From contig CAZXYZ010000011.1 in NCBI GenBank assembly GCA_964645045.1, forward strand, positions 74,692 through 138,691: a DNA stretch of 64,000 nucleotides, written 5' to 3'. The notes below the pieces were generated by a model that saw only the letters and a list, made by a program, of their open reading frames with translations, did not search any database and was not told the DNA's origin. A program made the translations under genes and the position numbers. Positions 24,103-34,300 of the stretch are shown piece by piece (position 1 is the first letter of the stretch; the number at the start of each line of letters is the position of its first letter). The DNA comes from Anammoximicrobium sp964645045 (lineage in GTDB: Bacteria > Planctomycetota > Planctomycetia > Pirellulales > Pirellulaceae).

Positions 24103-27100
24103 TTACGGCTGCCCATCCGCTGGGTCCGCCGATGTGGAAGCGGTCTCGCCTCGCGAGAGATCGATCAAGGAGATGTCGCCGTTGGACAGCCGGCAGGCCA
24201 GCCACCGCTGGTCCGGGGAAACGGCGAAGCGGACGCAGGCAGTCGTTCCGCTTTCGCGGAGGCTGCACAGTTGGGTGCCGAATTCGACGTGCCAGGCCAG
24301 GACCGTACCGTCATCCCCAAGGGACACGAGGCGGTTGTTCCCCACGAAAGCGACCTGCGCCACCGGGCTGCGGTGTCCCATCATCGTCCGCAACAACGCG
24401 CCGGACTGCATGTCCCACACCTCAATCCGGCGGTCGCCGCCGCAAGAGGCCAGCCGCGTCCCGTCGGGGCTGTGAGCCAGGTCGGTGACCGTGCTGCGAT
24501 GTCCCCGTAGCCGCCACAGTGGCTGACGCGCCGTCCAGGCCCAGACGACCACATCGTCCCCGTCGGTACACGCCAGCTGCTGCCCGTCCGGCGAGAACTC
24601 GGCGGCCCAACTCTGCTGGGCCGGCAAGCGGTGTTCGACGCGGCCGGTGGCCACCTCGTACACCGCGACTTCGTCCCCGCTCCAATCGGCGACGGCCAGC
24701 GCAGCGGACGCGGGCGAGAAGGCGAGATGGTCGGACGGCTGGTCCTTCGCCGCCCACGCGCACTGCCAGCCGGCGGGGGATTTCCGCCAAACTTCGACCG
24801 TCGCTTGTTTCTCTCGCCCCACGGCCAGGTATTGCCCATCATGCGACACGGTCACGTGGCTGCAGGGGGAGCCATCGCGGGACAGCCGGGAGTCGAGCTT
24901 TCGCGTCTCCAGGTCCCACAACTGCACTCCATCCTCCTCGGCTGCCGCCAGCAGCCGGCTGTCCGGGGCAAAGGCGAGCGAACGGTCGTTGCCCGTGTTC
25001 CGTTCCGTGAGGTCCAGCGAAAGGGCGTCGGCGCCGTCCTGCGGCTCCCAGACGGCGACGTGGGCCTCTTGGCCGCCGGTGGCCAGCCGGTTTCCGCCGG
25101 GATCGTAAGCGACGGCGTAACATCGGCCATTGTGCGCTTGCCAGGTGTGCTCCGGCAGCCGTGGGGCCGCATCGCTGCCGGCCGCTCCTTCCGGAATCCG
25201 CCAGACCCGCACCGCACCGTTCTTATCGCAACCGGCCACGCGGCATCCGTCGGCCGAAAAGGCGACGTCCTGCAGGCGATCGAAATGCTGGCCGGACAGG
25301 ATCCACTGGTGCGACCAGGGACGGCTCAAGCGGGCGACGCGCACGAAGCCGTCCGTGTCGCCGACTGCGGCCAAAGTTCCGTCCGCCGACACGGCCAGAC
25401 ACACGACGTGCGCCGTCGAGCCCAGGTCAAAGTCATAGACGCCCTGCCGCGACCCCAAGTCCCAGACTCGGAGGCTCCCACGGCGATGTCCGCTGACCAG
25501 CCAGCCGCCATCCGGCCCCACAGCCAGACACTCGATCGTCCCCGGCCCGGCGTCGAGTGTGGCGGCCACGTGCCCTTGCAAGCGGTCGATCAGCCGGATT
25601 TTGCCGTCCTGGTCGCACGTCGCCAGCAGCGGACCGTCGCCCACGAAGGAGACTTGCCAAACGGGCACGGAGGCGACGGGCCAGACCTGCGGCGCGCCAC
25701 CGCGCGCAGGGCAGATCCGCACGCGTCCGTCGTCCCCCACCGCCGCCAGCAGCGTACCGTCCGGCGAGAACACCAAATCGCGCGTCGTGGTGAGCGACGG
25801 CCAGAAAGCCGAAACCCGCCCCGTCGCAGCGTCCAGGATCTGGATCAACCCCGGTTCTCCAGCCGCCGCCAGCAGGCAGCCGTCCGGCGACCAGCAAACG
25901 CTGCGGACCGGACCTGCAAACACCGGCAGACGCTCCGGGCGGGGGCGGTGCAGCCGGTCCAGGACGAACCACTCGAAACCGCGTACGTCCGGCTGGCCGT
26001 CCTCGGGAACCTGCTCGTCCAGCAACCGTGAGAACTCGGTCGTATCGCCGGCGCCCCAGGCAATTTCGCTGTAGCGGATTGCGGCAGCATAAGCCGTTTC
26101 GCAGGCAGCCTGCCGCTGAGCCTCCGCCTCGCGGTGGGCCGCCTCTGCCTGGTCGTGTTGCTGCCCGGCGGAATGCCGCAAGCGAGCCGCCTCCTGGCGG
26201 TTGGCCGCGGCTTCGGCTTGAGTGGCGTGGGCAATCCGTAGCGATTCGTCCACTTCGCGGCGGGCGGAAGCCAAGCGTGCGGTCTGCACGCCCAACAGGG
26301 TCAGCAGGACAGCGGCGGCGAACAAGATCCCGGCGCTCAGGGCCGTCAGATCCGGATGCCGGCGGACCCACCGCCAGCGCCGCTGGCGCCAGCTTAGCGG
26401 CCGGGCGCGCACCCCCTCTCCGGCCAGGAACCGCTGCAAGTCATCGGCCAGGTCCTGCGCGCCGGCGTAGCGGTCGGCGGGCCGCTTGGCGAGTGCCTTC
26501 AAACAGACCTGTTCCAGGTCCCGATCGACCCGGGGATTCAGCTGGTGCGGCGGAGTCGGTTCCCGGTTTCGGATGCCGTCCAACACGGCCACCACGTGCT
26601 CGCCGACAAACGGCGGCCGGCCGGTCAGCAGCACGTACAACACGGCGCCCAAGCCGTACACGTCGGCGGCCACGGTCAGCGGTCCGCGTTCCGGCGTCAA
26701 GTGTTCCGGCGCCATGTAGGCCGGCGTTCCCAGCAGATCGCCCGTATCGGTCAACGGGGCTTCATCGTCCAGCCGGCGGGCGAGTCCGAAATCGGTGACA
26801 TGCGGCCGGCCCGCCCGGTCCAGCAGCACGTTGGACGGCTTGACATCGCGGTGCAGCACGCCGCGCTGATGGGCGTGATGGACGGCTCCGGCCACGTCCG
26901 CGATGATCCGGGCCGCCGCGCGCGGATCGTCCAGCCAGCGGCGGCAATGCTGCTGCAGATCGCCGCCCTCCATCAGCTTCATCGTAAAATAGTGGACGCC
27001 GTCGACCTCGCCTACGTCGTAAATCGGCACGATGTGCGGATGATCCAGCTGAGCGATCGTCTCGGTCTCGTTCTGAAACCGCCGCCGGTCGTCTTCGTGC

Positions 27101-27717
27101 GTGATCCGGTCGGGCCGGATCACTTTCAGGGCCACAATCCGGTTCAGCCGGACGTGGCGAGCCCGGAACACCACGCCCATGCCGCCGTGCGCGATGACTT
27201 CGCCCAGTTCGTACGGTCCCATCCGGCCCGACTGGTGCAGCGTACAGACCGGCGACAGCGGGACCGTCGGCGAGCGGGAGGGATGCAACACGCAGAACGG
27301 CCGCAACGGGTCCGCCGGCGCCGGGGATGCGATCCCCTCATCCATCCAAGAACTCACCTCCAATTGTTCGCGCAGGACAGCCGCGAGCGCCGGAAAGCGA
27401 GCTTCGATCTCGTCCGCCGCGAGCGGCTCGCCCAGCTGTTGCCGCGTGCGGATTTCTCCGTAAACCAGGTCGACGAGCAACTCCCGGTCCTGGCCGATTG
27501 GCGGGCACAAGGCCAAGTAGTCTTCCACCCGCATCGGTTCCGCCGTGCGCCAACGGAACGCCTGGTCCGTCAAGCACAGTTCGAGCAACTGCTGGGCAGA
27601 CAGCCCGCCGCTGCCGCGCAGCATGTCGGCCAAATCCGGGACCGTCCCGCCGCGTTCCCACGCCGCCTGCAAGGCGTCGGCCAGTACGGCAAAATTCTGA
27701 GTGTCATCGGAAGGCAT
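24103..27717 (-). CDS. Transmembrane Ser/Thr protein kinase with WD40 repeats
   Basis: 1204 aa. Residues about 168-430 are an intact Hanks-type kinase: Gly loop AHGGMGVVF, Lys198 (VALKVI), HRDVKPSN (289-296), DFG (309-311), APE. One membrane segment (about 459-479), a coiled coil (about 485-545; ANRQEAARLRHSAGQQHDQA), then about fourteen WD40-like units to the C-terminus (CWSPDGCLLAAAG, FSPDGTLLAAVGDDG, LAHSPDGTRLASCGGD). An N-terminal region (1-165) contains segments typical of planctomycete kinases (LLVDLVYGEIRTRQQLGEP). Planctomycetes often pair such kinases with ECF sigma factors; one lies upstream at 29304. ATG at 27717 is chosen; a TTG at 27741 would add eight residues. Confidence 0.92.
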   Translation of the reverse strand: MPSDDTQNFAVLADALQAAWERGGTVPDLADMLRGSGGLSAQQLLELCLTDQAFRWRTAEPMRVEDYLALCPPIGQDRELLVDLVYGEIRTRQQLGEPLAADEIEARFPALAAVLREQLEVSSWMDEGIASPAPADPLRPFCVLHPSRSPTVPLSPVCTLHQSGRMGPYELGEVIAHGGMGVVFRARHVRLNRIVALKVIRPDRITHEDDRRRFQNETETIAQLDHPHIVPIYDVGEVDGVHYFTMKLMEGGDLQQHCRRWLDDPRAAARIIADVAGAVHHAHQRGVLHRDVKPSNVLLDRAGRPHVTDFGLARRLDDEAPLTDTGDLLGTPAYMAPEHLTPERGPLTVAADVYGLGAVLYVLLTGRPPFVGEHVVAVLDGIRNREPTPPHQLNPRVDRDLEQVCLKALAKRPADRYAGAQDLADDLQRFLAGEGVRARPLSWRQRRWRWVRRHPDLTALSAGILFAAAVLLTLLGVQTARLASARREVDESLRIAHATQAEAAANRQEAARLRHSAGQQHDQAEAAHREAEAQRQAACETAYAAAIRYSEIAWGAGDTTEFSRLLDEQVPEDGQPDVRGFEWFVLDRLHRPRPERLPVFAGPVRSVCWSPDGCLLAAAGEPGLIQILDAATGRVSAFWPSLTTTRDLVFSPDGTLLAAVGDDGRVRICPARGGAPQVWPVASVPVWQVSFVGDGPLLATCDQDGKIRLIDRLQGHVAATLDAGPGTIECLAVGPDGGWLVSGHRRGSLRVWDLGSRQGVYDFDLGSTAHVVCLAVSADGTLAAVGDTDGFVRVARLSRPWSHQWILSGQHFDRLQDVAFSADGCRVAGCDKNGAVRVWRIPEGAAGSDAAPRLPEHTWQAHNGRCYAVAYDPGGNRLATGGQEAHVAVWEPQDGADALSLDLTERNTGNDRSLAFAPDSRLLAAAEEDGVQLWDLETRKLDSRLSRDGSPCSHVTVSHDGQYLAVGREKQATVEVWRKSPAGWQCAWAAKDQPSDHLAFSPASAALAVADWSGDEVAVYEVATGRVEHRLPAQQSWAAEFSPDGQQLACTDGDDVVVWAWTARQPLWRLRGHRSTVTDLAHSPDGTRLASCGGDRRIEVWDMQSGALLRTMMGHRSPVAQVAFVGNNRLVSLGDDGTVLAWHVEFGTQLCSLRESGTTACVRFAVSPDQRWLACRLSNGDISLIDLSRGETASTSADPADGQP

Positions 27718-27793
27718 GCAACACGTCCAAAACGGACTCAAGATCGAAGCTCAACGCGCCGCAGAAGAACCACGAATCACACGGGAGTTATTG

Positions 27794-27895
27794 TTAGCGG
27801 AGCGGCGCAAGCCGCCCGGTTTCTTTGACTGTAATACCGAACGGCTCGCGCCGTGCCGCTAAAAGTAAGCGGCATTGGGCGTAAGCCCGCCGGTT
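27794..27895. repeat. Imperfect inverted repeat plus a REP-like copy
   Basis: Arms 27794-27820 and 27836-27862 (TTAGCGG...CGGT and inverse) match in about 22 of 27 positions. Next to them, at about 27869-27895, is a copy of the GGCGT-AAGCCCGCCGGT family seen at 8988 and 16830. The elements sit between the nuclease gene and the kinase gene, both on the minus strand. Confidence 0.65.
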
Positions 27896-27984
27896 CTTTG
27901 CGGAACAGAATGCCGCGCGGCCTGAACCTGCCCGCGCCGGACGTGGAAACACAAGGGCCCTGCCTCGCCCGCTCGCGTGGTGTG

Positions 27985-28923
27985 TCACAGTCCGCGCGAA
28001 CGCAGTTGCTGCTGCAGGTCGCTGAGCATCAACTCCAGCTCTTGCGAGGATCGCTCCCGCAGGCTCTCCGTCGCCGTTGGGGCTTGGTTGAGTAACTGCT
28101 GAAGAAGTTGAATCTTTCCCGTCAGCGAGCCCTGTTCGATCCCCTGTTCGAAGCCTTGTTCGAGGCCCTGTTCGAGGCCCTGTTCGAGGCCAATCTTAAT
28201 ACCTTCATCGCGCGCGCCTTGGATGGCCCACTGATAGTCTCGCTGCGCCTTTTCCCTCTGGTCATACATCATCCGGTCCTCCGTCTTGGACGCGATGGCT
28301 TCGATCGTGGTGATCGCCTGTTGGAATTCGCGTTCCGGCAGCCATTGTCGTAACTGCTCCGGACCATACTCGCTGGCATGGAGCAGGAAAAATACCCATT
28401 TGTCAATCGCTGTCGCGGTGGAGATCGATTCAACATCGACATCATACTTCATTAGCTCCACGGTGTGTACCTCGATGGTATCCGCCAGTTCCCAGGCGTG
28501 CTCCTGATCCACCAGCCGGAAACGGTGGTGCCGGGCGGGACTGTCCGGGAACAGGATCTCGCGCAGCAAGCAAATCGAGATCGCCGGCTGCAGATCGGCG
28601 TAGTTCTGGCCGCTTTGGAGTTGGTCGACGTACAAGCTGCAGGCGTAGTAGACCAACCGCTGCAGCAGACCGCCGAAAACCGTCACCTGCATCTCGACAT
28701 TGAACCAGCGGCCTTCCGAATCGCGGGCACGCAGGTCCAGCACGATCAGTTTGTCACCAGCAAAATCCTGGTAGCTGAACGGATTGAGGATTTCCACCCG
28801 AACGATCGGGCTGGATAACCGGAGGATGGCGTTCAGCAGTCCGATCAGCACGGAGGCGTTCTCCGGGCTGCCGAAGATCCTCTTGAACGCGAAATCGACA
28901 GTCGGCTTGATTCCCAGCCGCAT
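27985..28923 (-). CDS. Rpn/PD-(D/E)XK nuclease-family protein
   Basis: 312 aa. Begins MRLGIKPTVDFAFKRIFG, the signature N-terminus of the PDDEXK-transposase/Rpn family (KPTxDxxFKxxFG). The predicted active site is Asp63 (LIVLDLRARD) and the ExQ pair Glu77/Gln79 (FNVEMQV). The C-terminal part carries GLEQG-type tandem repeats (G[LFI]EQG) and a Gln-rich tail. Rpn proteins promote recombination in E. coli (RpnA) and some may act in phage defence; which holds here is unknown. The start is fixed by GAGGAG at 28929-28934, 5 bases before ATG. Confidence 0.88.
   Translation of the reverse strand: MRLGIKPTVDFAFKRIFGSPENASVLIGLLNAILRLSSPIVRVEILNPFSYQDFAGDKLIVLDLRARDSEGRWFNVEMQVTVFGGLLQRLVYYACSLYVDQLQSGQNYADLQPAISICLLREILFPDSPARHHRFRLVDQEHAWELADTIEVHTVELMKYDVDVESISTATAIDKWVFFLLHASEYGPEQLRQWLPEREFQQAITTIEAIASKTEDRMMYDQREKAQRDYQWAIQGARDEGIKIGLEQGLEQGLEQGFEQGIEQGSLTGKIQLLQQLLNQAPTATESLRERSSQELELMLSDLQQQLRSRGL
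28130..28191. repeat. 15-base tandem repeat inside the nuclease gene
   Basis: About four units of CTGTTCGAGGCC-type sequence, translating as GLEQG repeats on the minus strand. Such units can gain or lose copies by slippage without breaking the frame. Confidence 0.7.
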
Positions 28924-29303
28924 GAAATCTCCTCACGAACGGACAGTCGACAGGCCCCTGAGGCAATGCGGCGCATTATACAGCGGACCGGCGGCAGTGC
29001 TACCAACCACCCGTGCGGTCTGTTGATTCACTGGGTGGTGGGACGTGGGGTAAGCTTCCAGCTTGCCGACGCTGCCTATGTTCAATTTGCTATTTTGCTT
29101 CCGTTGCCCATTTCGCAAGCTGGAAGCTTACGCCACGACTAAATCAACAGCCCGCGCGGTCGACGGCCACGAGGAGCACAAAACGCCCAAGACACGCGGC
29201 TCCAATGACCTATTCAAGAACGGCCGCATTGTCTTCCTCACATTCGTGTCATTCGTGTCATTCGTGGTTGGATCCCCGCGGTGGACCAAACTCCGACCGC
29301 GAC
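28924..29303. other. Intergenic region with a long inverted repeat
   Basis: About 380 bases between the nuclease gene and the sigma factor gene, both on the minus strand. The centre is the inverted repeat at 29044-29137. A tandem TCATTCGTG-type sequence lies near 29245-29273. No gene with coding character. Confidence 0.4.
29044..29137. repeat. Inverted repeat with 23-base arms (GTAAGCTTCCAGCTTGC)
   Basis: Arms 29044-29066 and 29115-29137 match in 22 of 23 positions as inverted copies. Weaker matching continues outward (CTGTTGATT near 29019-29028 against AATCAACAG near 29141-29150), so the whole element may span about 29010-29165. Confidence 0.75.
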
Positions 29304-29912
29304 TCAGCCGAAATCCTCCAGCCCCAGTTCGGCCGCCACCTTCGCGAGGGCCCGCTCGTACTGCTTTCGCACCGCGTCCGCCGTCGCCGTCCCGCCGAGC
29401 CGCTGGGCGATTAGCGCCCAACCCAAGCCATCCTGCCGCCACTGGACCATCTGCCGCGTCTGCTCCGGCAGGCGTGCCAACGTTTCGGCGATCAGTTCCT
29501 TGTCCGAAAAGGCCTTGCTGGGCGTCAGATCGGCGGCGATCAGCGCCGTGTCCGACACGTCGGCCAAATCGCTGGTGCGTTGCAGGTCGCGGCGTTGCGC
29601 GTTCCAGAACCGGGCCATGCGGCACACCCGCCGCTCGGCGATCGTCCGCAGCAGAGCCAGCATTTCTTGGGGACTTGCCACGTCGAACTTGCCCAGCCGC
29701 AGTCCCCAGAGAAACTGCACCACGGCCGACTGAAACACGTCGCTCGTGCCCACGACGCGATGCACCCGGCTGTCGCGCAACCGGAACCGGATCTCGCGCC
29801 GCACGGCATCCCCAAAGCGGTCGACCAATTCGCGCGCCGCGTCCTCGTCGCCTTGCCGCAGGCGGTCGAGCAAGACGTCAAACGGTGTGGCCCCGGTCGC
29901 GGGATCGGCCAT
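29304..29912 (-). CDS. ECF-family sigma factor
   Basis: 202 aa. Region 2-like segment (REIRFRLRDSRVHRVVGTSD, VFQSAVVQFLWGLRLGKFDV) and region 4-like helix-turn-helix (LARLPEQTRQMVQWRQDGLG, WALIAQRLGGTATADAVRK) fit the ECF sigma subfamily found in planctomycetes. ECF factors direct RNA polymerase to stress or signal-responsive promoters and often partner with Ser/Thr kinases; the kinase at 24103 is on the same strand with one gene between. I chose ATG at 29912 (MADPATGATPFDVLL); the frame extends to 29987. No anti-sigma gene is adjacent. Confidence 0.88.
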   Translation of the reverse strand: MADPATGATPFDVLLDRLRQGDEDAARELVDRFGDAVRREIRFRLRDSRVHRVVGTSDVFQSAVVQFLWGLRLGKFDVASPQEMLALLRTIAERRVCRMARFWNAQRRDLQRTSDLADVSDTALIAADLTPSKAFSDKELIAETLARLPEQTRQMVQWRQDGLGWALIAQRLGGTATADAVRKQYERALAKVAAELGLEDFG

Positions 29913-30674
29913 TCGTAACCCATAGGAATCCGAGATCTGTGGCAGGCAATAAGAGGCAATTGTAGCCAGGCGATAGCAAGTCGTCAAAAACTCGAACTGC
30001 GGCTGAAGTCGATTCCGGACATCATTCGGCAGAAAGATTGATAGCAGAAAGATGTGAAGGCGATCTGCCTTTTTCTGCCAACAATTTTTCTGCCAACGTG
30101 CCGTTCCTTTCTGATCTTACCGGTCGATTGCCCCTGTCGCCGTTAACGCAAACCGGCGCCCGCAACTCAAAATGCGATCCCAAAAACGGCGGAAGAACCG
30201 CGAATCACACGAATTACACGAATCCCGGAACGACTGCCATCCTTTCCCTCATTCGTGTCATTCGTGTGATTCGTGGTTGCATCCCACGGAAACGCTCCGC
30301 AAGACGCACTCGCTCGCATCCTACCCACCAGGACTCTCGCCTGCTTGGCCCGCTAGACCGCAGCGGTCAATGACAGCACGTTACAGGTTTCCATCTCTAT
30401 TTGTCCCATAGACTTTTCCAAGAATTCTTTTCGTCGAATCTGTCCGCTTCGCCGTCCGTTGGGCCATTAAGGCGGGGAAGGAAGGTGGCTGGCGGCAGCC
30501 AAGTCGCCCGGAACTTGGTCAACGCCTTGCCAGGGAAGCCTGACTCGCGGGCGACGATGGCCGGAGCTGTGGCGTGACCGGGCCGCTTGGAAACGTCCCG
30601 TTTCGCCGGATTCGTTTCGCGACGTAGTTGTGTCCTGTGACAAGATCTGTTCGTTCATGAAAGGAAGATTGCTC
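29913..30674. other. Intergenic region with an inverted repeat
   Basis: About 760 bases between divergent genes. It holds the 28-base inverted repeat at 30196-30278. I see no ORF with coding character. Promoters of the sigma factor and of the small collar-like gene are expected here. Confidence 0.4.
30196..30278. repeat. Inverted repeat with 28-base arms (CGAATCACACGAAT type)
   Basis: Arms 30196-30223 and 30251-30278 match in 26 of 28 positions as inverted copies. A related direct repeat sits near 29245-29273 and a shorter copy (CCACGAATCACACG) near 27769-27782. This sequence type is common in planctomycete intergenic DNA (recalled). Confidence 0.75.
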
Positions 30675-31145
30675 ATGTCCCGCATGCATCGGTTGCCGCT
30701 GTTCGTCACCCTGGGATTGGGAATTGTGTTTGGCTTTCTGGCCGATCGGTTGTTGGACGTTTCGCCGCCAACCGCCGAAGCCCAAACGCGGATCTCCCTG
30801 GCCGATCTGCAGGCCCAGATCGCCACTCTGCAGACGCGGGTCGCTGCCCTGGAGGCCGGTATCCAGGCGATTCCAGCATCGAACATTACGGGAGTGCTTT
30901 CCTTGAACCGACTGCCACCCGACGTCGTGACTCAGGCCCAGGTAGCCGCGCAATTCGTGCCGTTGTCCGGGGGGACGATGACCGGCCCACTCGCTTGTCC
31001 AAGCCTCATTTCCTTCGGCAGTGTTCAAGTCGGCTTCGATGGTAATGCCGCGGTCAATCCTGGAACGATGAGATTCAATGGTGCGACAAACACGATCGAG
31101 TTCAGCGACGGGACCTCGTGGAGGCGACTCCAGGTCGCCCCGTGA
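30675..31145 (+). CDS. Secreted coiled-coil protein with phage-tail-collar-like repeats
   Basis: 156 aa from ATG 30675, with AAGGAAG 7 bases upstream. Signal peptide or anchor (LPLFVTLGLGIVFGFLADRL), then a coiled coil (ISLADLQAQIATLQTRVAAL), then PLSGGTMTGPL and a C-terminal MRFNGATNTIEFSDGTSW. The last two motifs are typical of phage tail-fibre and tail-collar proteins, where they fold as trimeric beta structures. It ends 250 bases before the giant surface-protein gene on the same strand. A small trimeric surface protein is a fair guess. Confidence 0.75.
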   Translation: MSRMHRLPLFVTLGLGIVFGFLADRLLDVSPPTAEAQTRISLADLQAQIATLQTRVAALEAGIQAIPASNITGVLSLNRLPPDVVTQAQVAAQFVPLSGGTMTGPLACPSLISFGSVQVGFDGNAAVNPGTMRFNGATNTIEFSDGTSWRRLQVAP

Positions 31146-31395
31146 ACTACTCGGGGGCCCTGCGGTGCAGATGAGCCGGCACGTTCCGCTTGGTGCCGTG
31201 TCAAGGCTCAGAACTGAAGATGCCACGGGCTTTGTCAATGCCGGAACACGGGCGGAGCCAGTAGCCCCAGACTCCGAATGCGCCACATCAAGAATCGCGT
31301 GACCGGGCGATTCGCTCCCTGGGCAAGCCCGCCCGCCCGTCGGCGGCGCAGAGGAGAGCAACGGTTCCATTTTTCTGACTAGAGGTTTGAACAAT
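31146..31395. other. Gap before the giant gene
   Basis: 250 bases with no coding frame seen. AGAGG at 31381-31385 lies 10 bases before the giant gene's ATG. A promoter must be here if the giant gene is not cotranscribed with the collar-like gene; no clear -35/-10 was seen. Confidence 0.35.
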
Positions 31396-34300
31396 ATGAG
31401 ATCTTTGAAGACCGCCGCCCGACACGTCCGCAGGCTCCTTCGTCGCAAACGCCGCCCGGATCGTGAAGCCGGCCGGGTTCGCCGTCGGGAGTTGCTCCTC
31501 GAGCCGCTCGAGGACCGCCGTCTGTTGGCAGTCACGGCCTACACCGACCAGGCCGCGTTTCTGGCGGCTCTGCCCGGAACGCCGCAAACCCTGGATTTCG
31601 ACAGCGCGACCGCGGAGACCGTCATCGCCGACGGCAGCGCGTTGGACGGCGTGACCTTCAACTACAACCTGGGCGGCGTGAGCCTGCAGGTCGTCAACCT
31701 GCCGACGACCTCGTCGCCCAACGCCTTAGGGACGGACGACTTGGCTGTGTTTCAAGACGGCGACTCGTTCCAAATGAGCTTTGCGCCGACCCGCGCCGTC
31801 GGCTTGTTCGTGATGTCGCTGGATCCACTGGTCAACAACGACATCACGCTCCAGGTCGGCAGCGAGACCGTGTCGCTCGACGACTCCAAGGTCCAAGGCA
31901 CCCTGTTGGACGGCAGCAGCGTCTTCTTCCTGGGTCTGATCGACGACACGGATAGCTTCACCTCGGCCTTGCTGGCAGCCAGCAGCGGACAGCCCAGCCC
32001 CGAGTTCTTCTTCAATGTCGACGATATTGTCACCAGCCTCCTGGATCAAACTCCGCCCAGCGTGACCGATGCCTTGTTCCTCGCCTCGGGCACGCTGATG
32101 GCGAACGCGACTTCGCTGACGGTGAGTTTCAGCGAGCCGGTGGTCGGGGGGAATCTGGCGGCGAACTACCAGTTGCAGCGGGCCGGCGCAGATGGCCTGC
32201 TGGGAACGGGAGATGATCCCATCGTAACTGTTGCCTCCGCCAGCGTCGCGGGCACCACGGCCACACTTAACTTCGCCGCCCTGCCCGAGGACGTCTACCG
32301 CTTGACGGTCAAGGACACCCTCACCGACACAACCGGCAACGCCCTGGACGGCGACGGGAATGGGTTGGCAGGCGCGGACTGGGTGCGGGATTTCGTTGTC
32401 GGCACGCTTTCGGCGACACTCATTTCGCCCGGCCCTAATAGCTATCCTTTCGACGTGGAGTTTGGCGGCTTTGGCGCGGGGCAACTCGTGCAAGGGCCGA
32501 GCGGAGTGTTTGATGGGCTCAATCGGCTTCAAATGGGAGGTGCAGATTTCAATGCAAATACCTCCACGATACCCGGCGCAATTCTGACGACGTTGAACCC
32601 TACGCCGGTGGCCATCGGGTCAACGTTGACCGGCGGATCGTTTGCATCCGGTTGGACGAACCTCACATTGTCGAACGCCTCATCGAACTTCACGACCCAA
32701 GGCACGGTAGCGGAGTTGTCGAGTCAGATTTTCATGGCGGCAAGCTCAATCAACGCTTCGGTGCTGGTGCTGCGATTCGTAGTGGACGGAGTTCCTGAAC
32801 CCTACATTTACGCCTACTTGGCGCCGGCCCGCCCGGCGAGCATCGAACTAAAGTCGATCGTCAGCGGATTAACGCCGGGATCTCACACCGTCATTATTCA
32901 AGCGAATACCGGCAACTTTCAGGCATCGGAAACCATCAGCGGGATTTACTATCTCAACGCCTCGACTATCCGAGTCTTGGACTTCGCGCCGATTCCGAAT
33001 GTTGGTCCCGGCGCAACTTTGACGACGTTGAACCCGACGTCGGCGGCCATCGGGTCAACGTTGACCGGCGGATCGTTTGCATCCGGTTGGACGAACCTCA
33101 CATTGTCGAACGCCTCATCGAACTTCACGACCCAAGGCACGGTAGCGGAGTTGTCGAGTCAGATTTTCATGGCGGCAAGCTCAATCAACGCTTCGGTGCT
33201 GGTGCTGCGATTCGTAGTGGACGGAGTTCCTGAACCCTACATTTACGCCTACTTGGCGCCGGCCCGCCCGGCGAGCATCGAACTAAAGTCGATCGTCAGC
33301 GGATTAACGCCGGGATCTCACACCGTCATTATTCAAGCGAATACCGGCAACTTTCAGGCATCGGAAACCATCAGCGGGATTTACTATCTCAACGCCTCGA
33401 CTATCCGAGTCTTGGACTTCGCGCCGATTCCGAATGTTGGTCCCGGCGCAACTTTGACGACGTTGAACCCGACGTCGGCGGCCATCGGGTCAACGTTGAC
33501 CGGCGGATCGTTTGCATCCGGTTGGACGAACCTCACATTGTCGAACGCCTCATCGAACTTCACGACCCAAGGCACGGTAGCGGAGTTGTCGAGTCAGATT
33601 TTCATGGCGGCAAGCTCAATCAACGCTTCGGTGCTGGTGCTGCGATTCGTAGTGGACGGAGTTCCTGAACCCTACATTTACGCCTACTTGGCGCCGGCCC
33701 GCCCGGCGAGCATCGAACTAAAGTCGATCGTCAGCGGATTAACGCCGGGATCTCACACCGTCATTATTCAAGCGAATACCGGCAACTTTCAGGCATCGGA
33801 AACCATCAGCGGGATTTACTATCTCAACGCCTCGACTATCCGAGTCTTGGATATTGCTAATTATCCGAGTCCAACACTACTCAACGCAGGAAAAACACTT
33901 ACAACAGCGGTAGCTTCGGTGGTTGGCTTTTCTGTCTCCCGAGACATCAACGTTCCCAACACCGGCTCACAGGATTTTGCTCGCACGGTCGATACCTTCA
34001 CCAATCCAACCGGCACCCCGATCACGACGACGGTTCGGATACTCGGCAACGTCGGGTCCGATTCGGCGACCACGGTCTTCAACACACTGAACGCCGATGG
34101 CAGTTTCGACGCCGCGATTGATCCGACCGATCGCTGGATCGGAACGGACGACGCCGATGGAACCGGGGCGCCGGCGGTCATTCACTACCTTCACGGGCCC
34201 GCCGGACTGCAGCCCAGCGACGTGCAGGTGATCGGGGACAACATCTTCTGGGAGTACAGCCTGACGGTTCCGGCCGGCGACACGGTGCGGCTGGCGCACT

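Noticed and set aside
32584..33852. CRISPR or mobile element in the giant gene
   Set aside because: The 435-base units are in frame and translated, without spacers or terminal inverted repeats.
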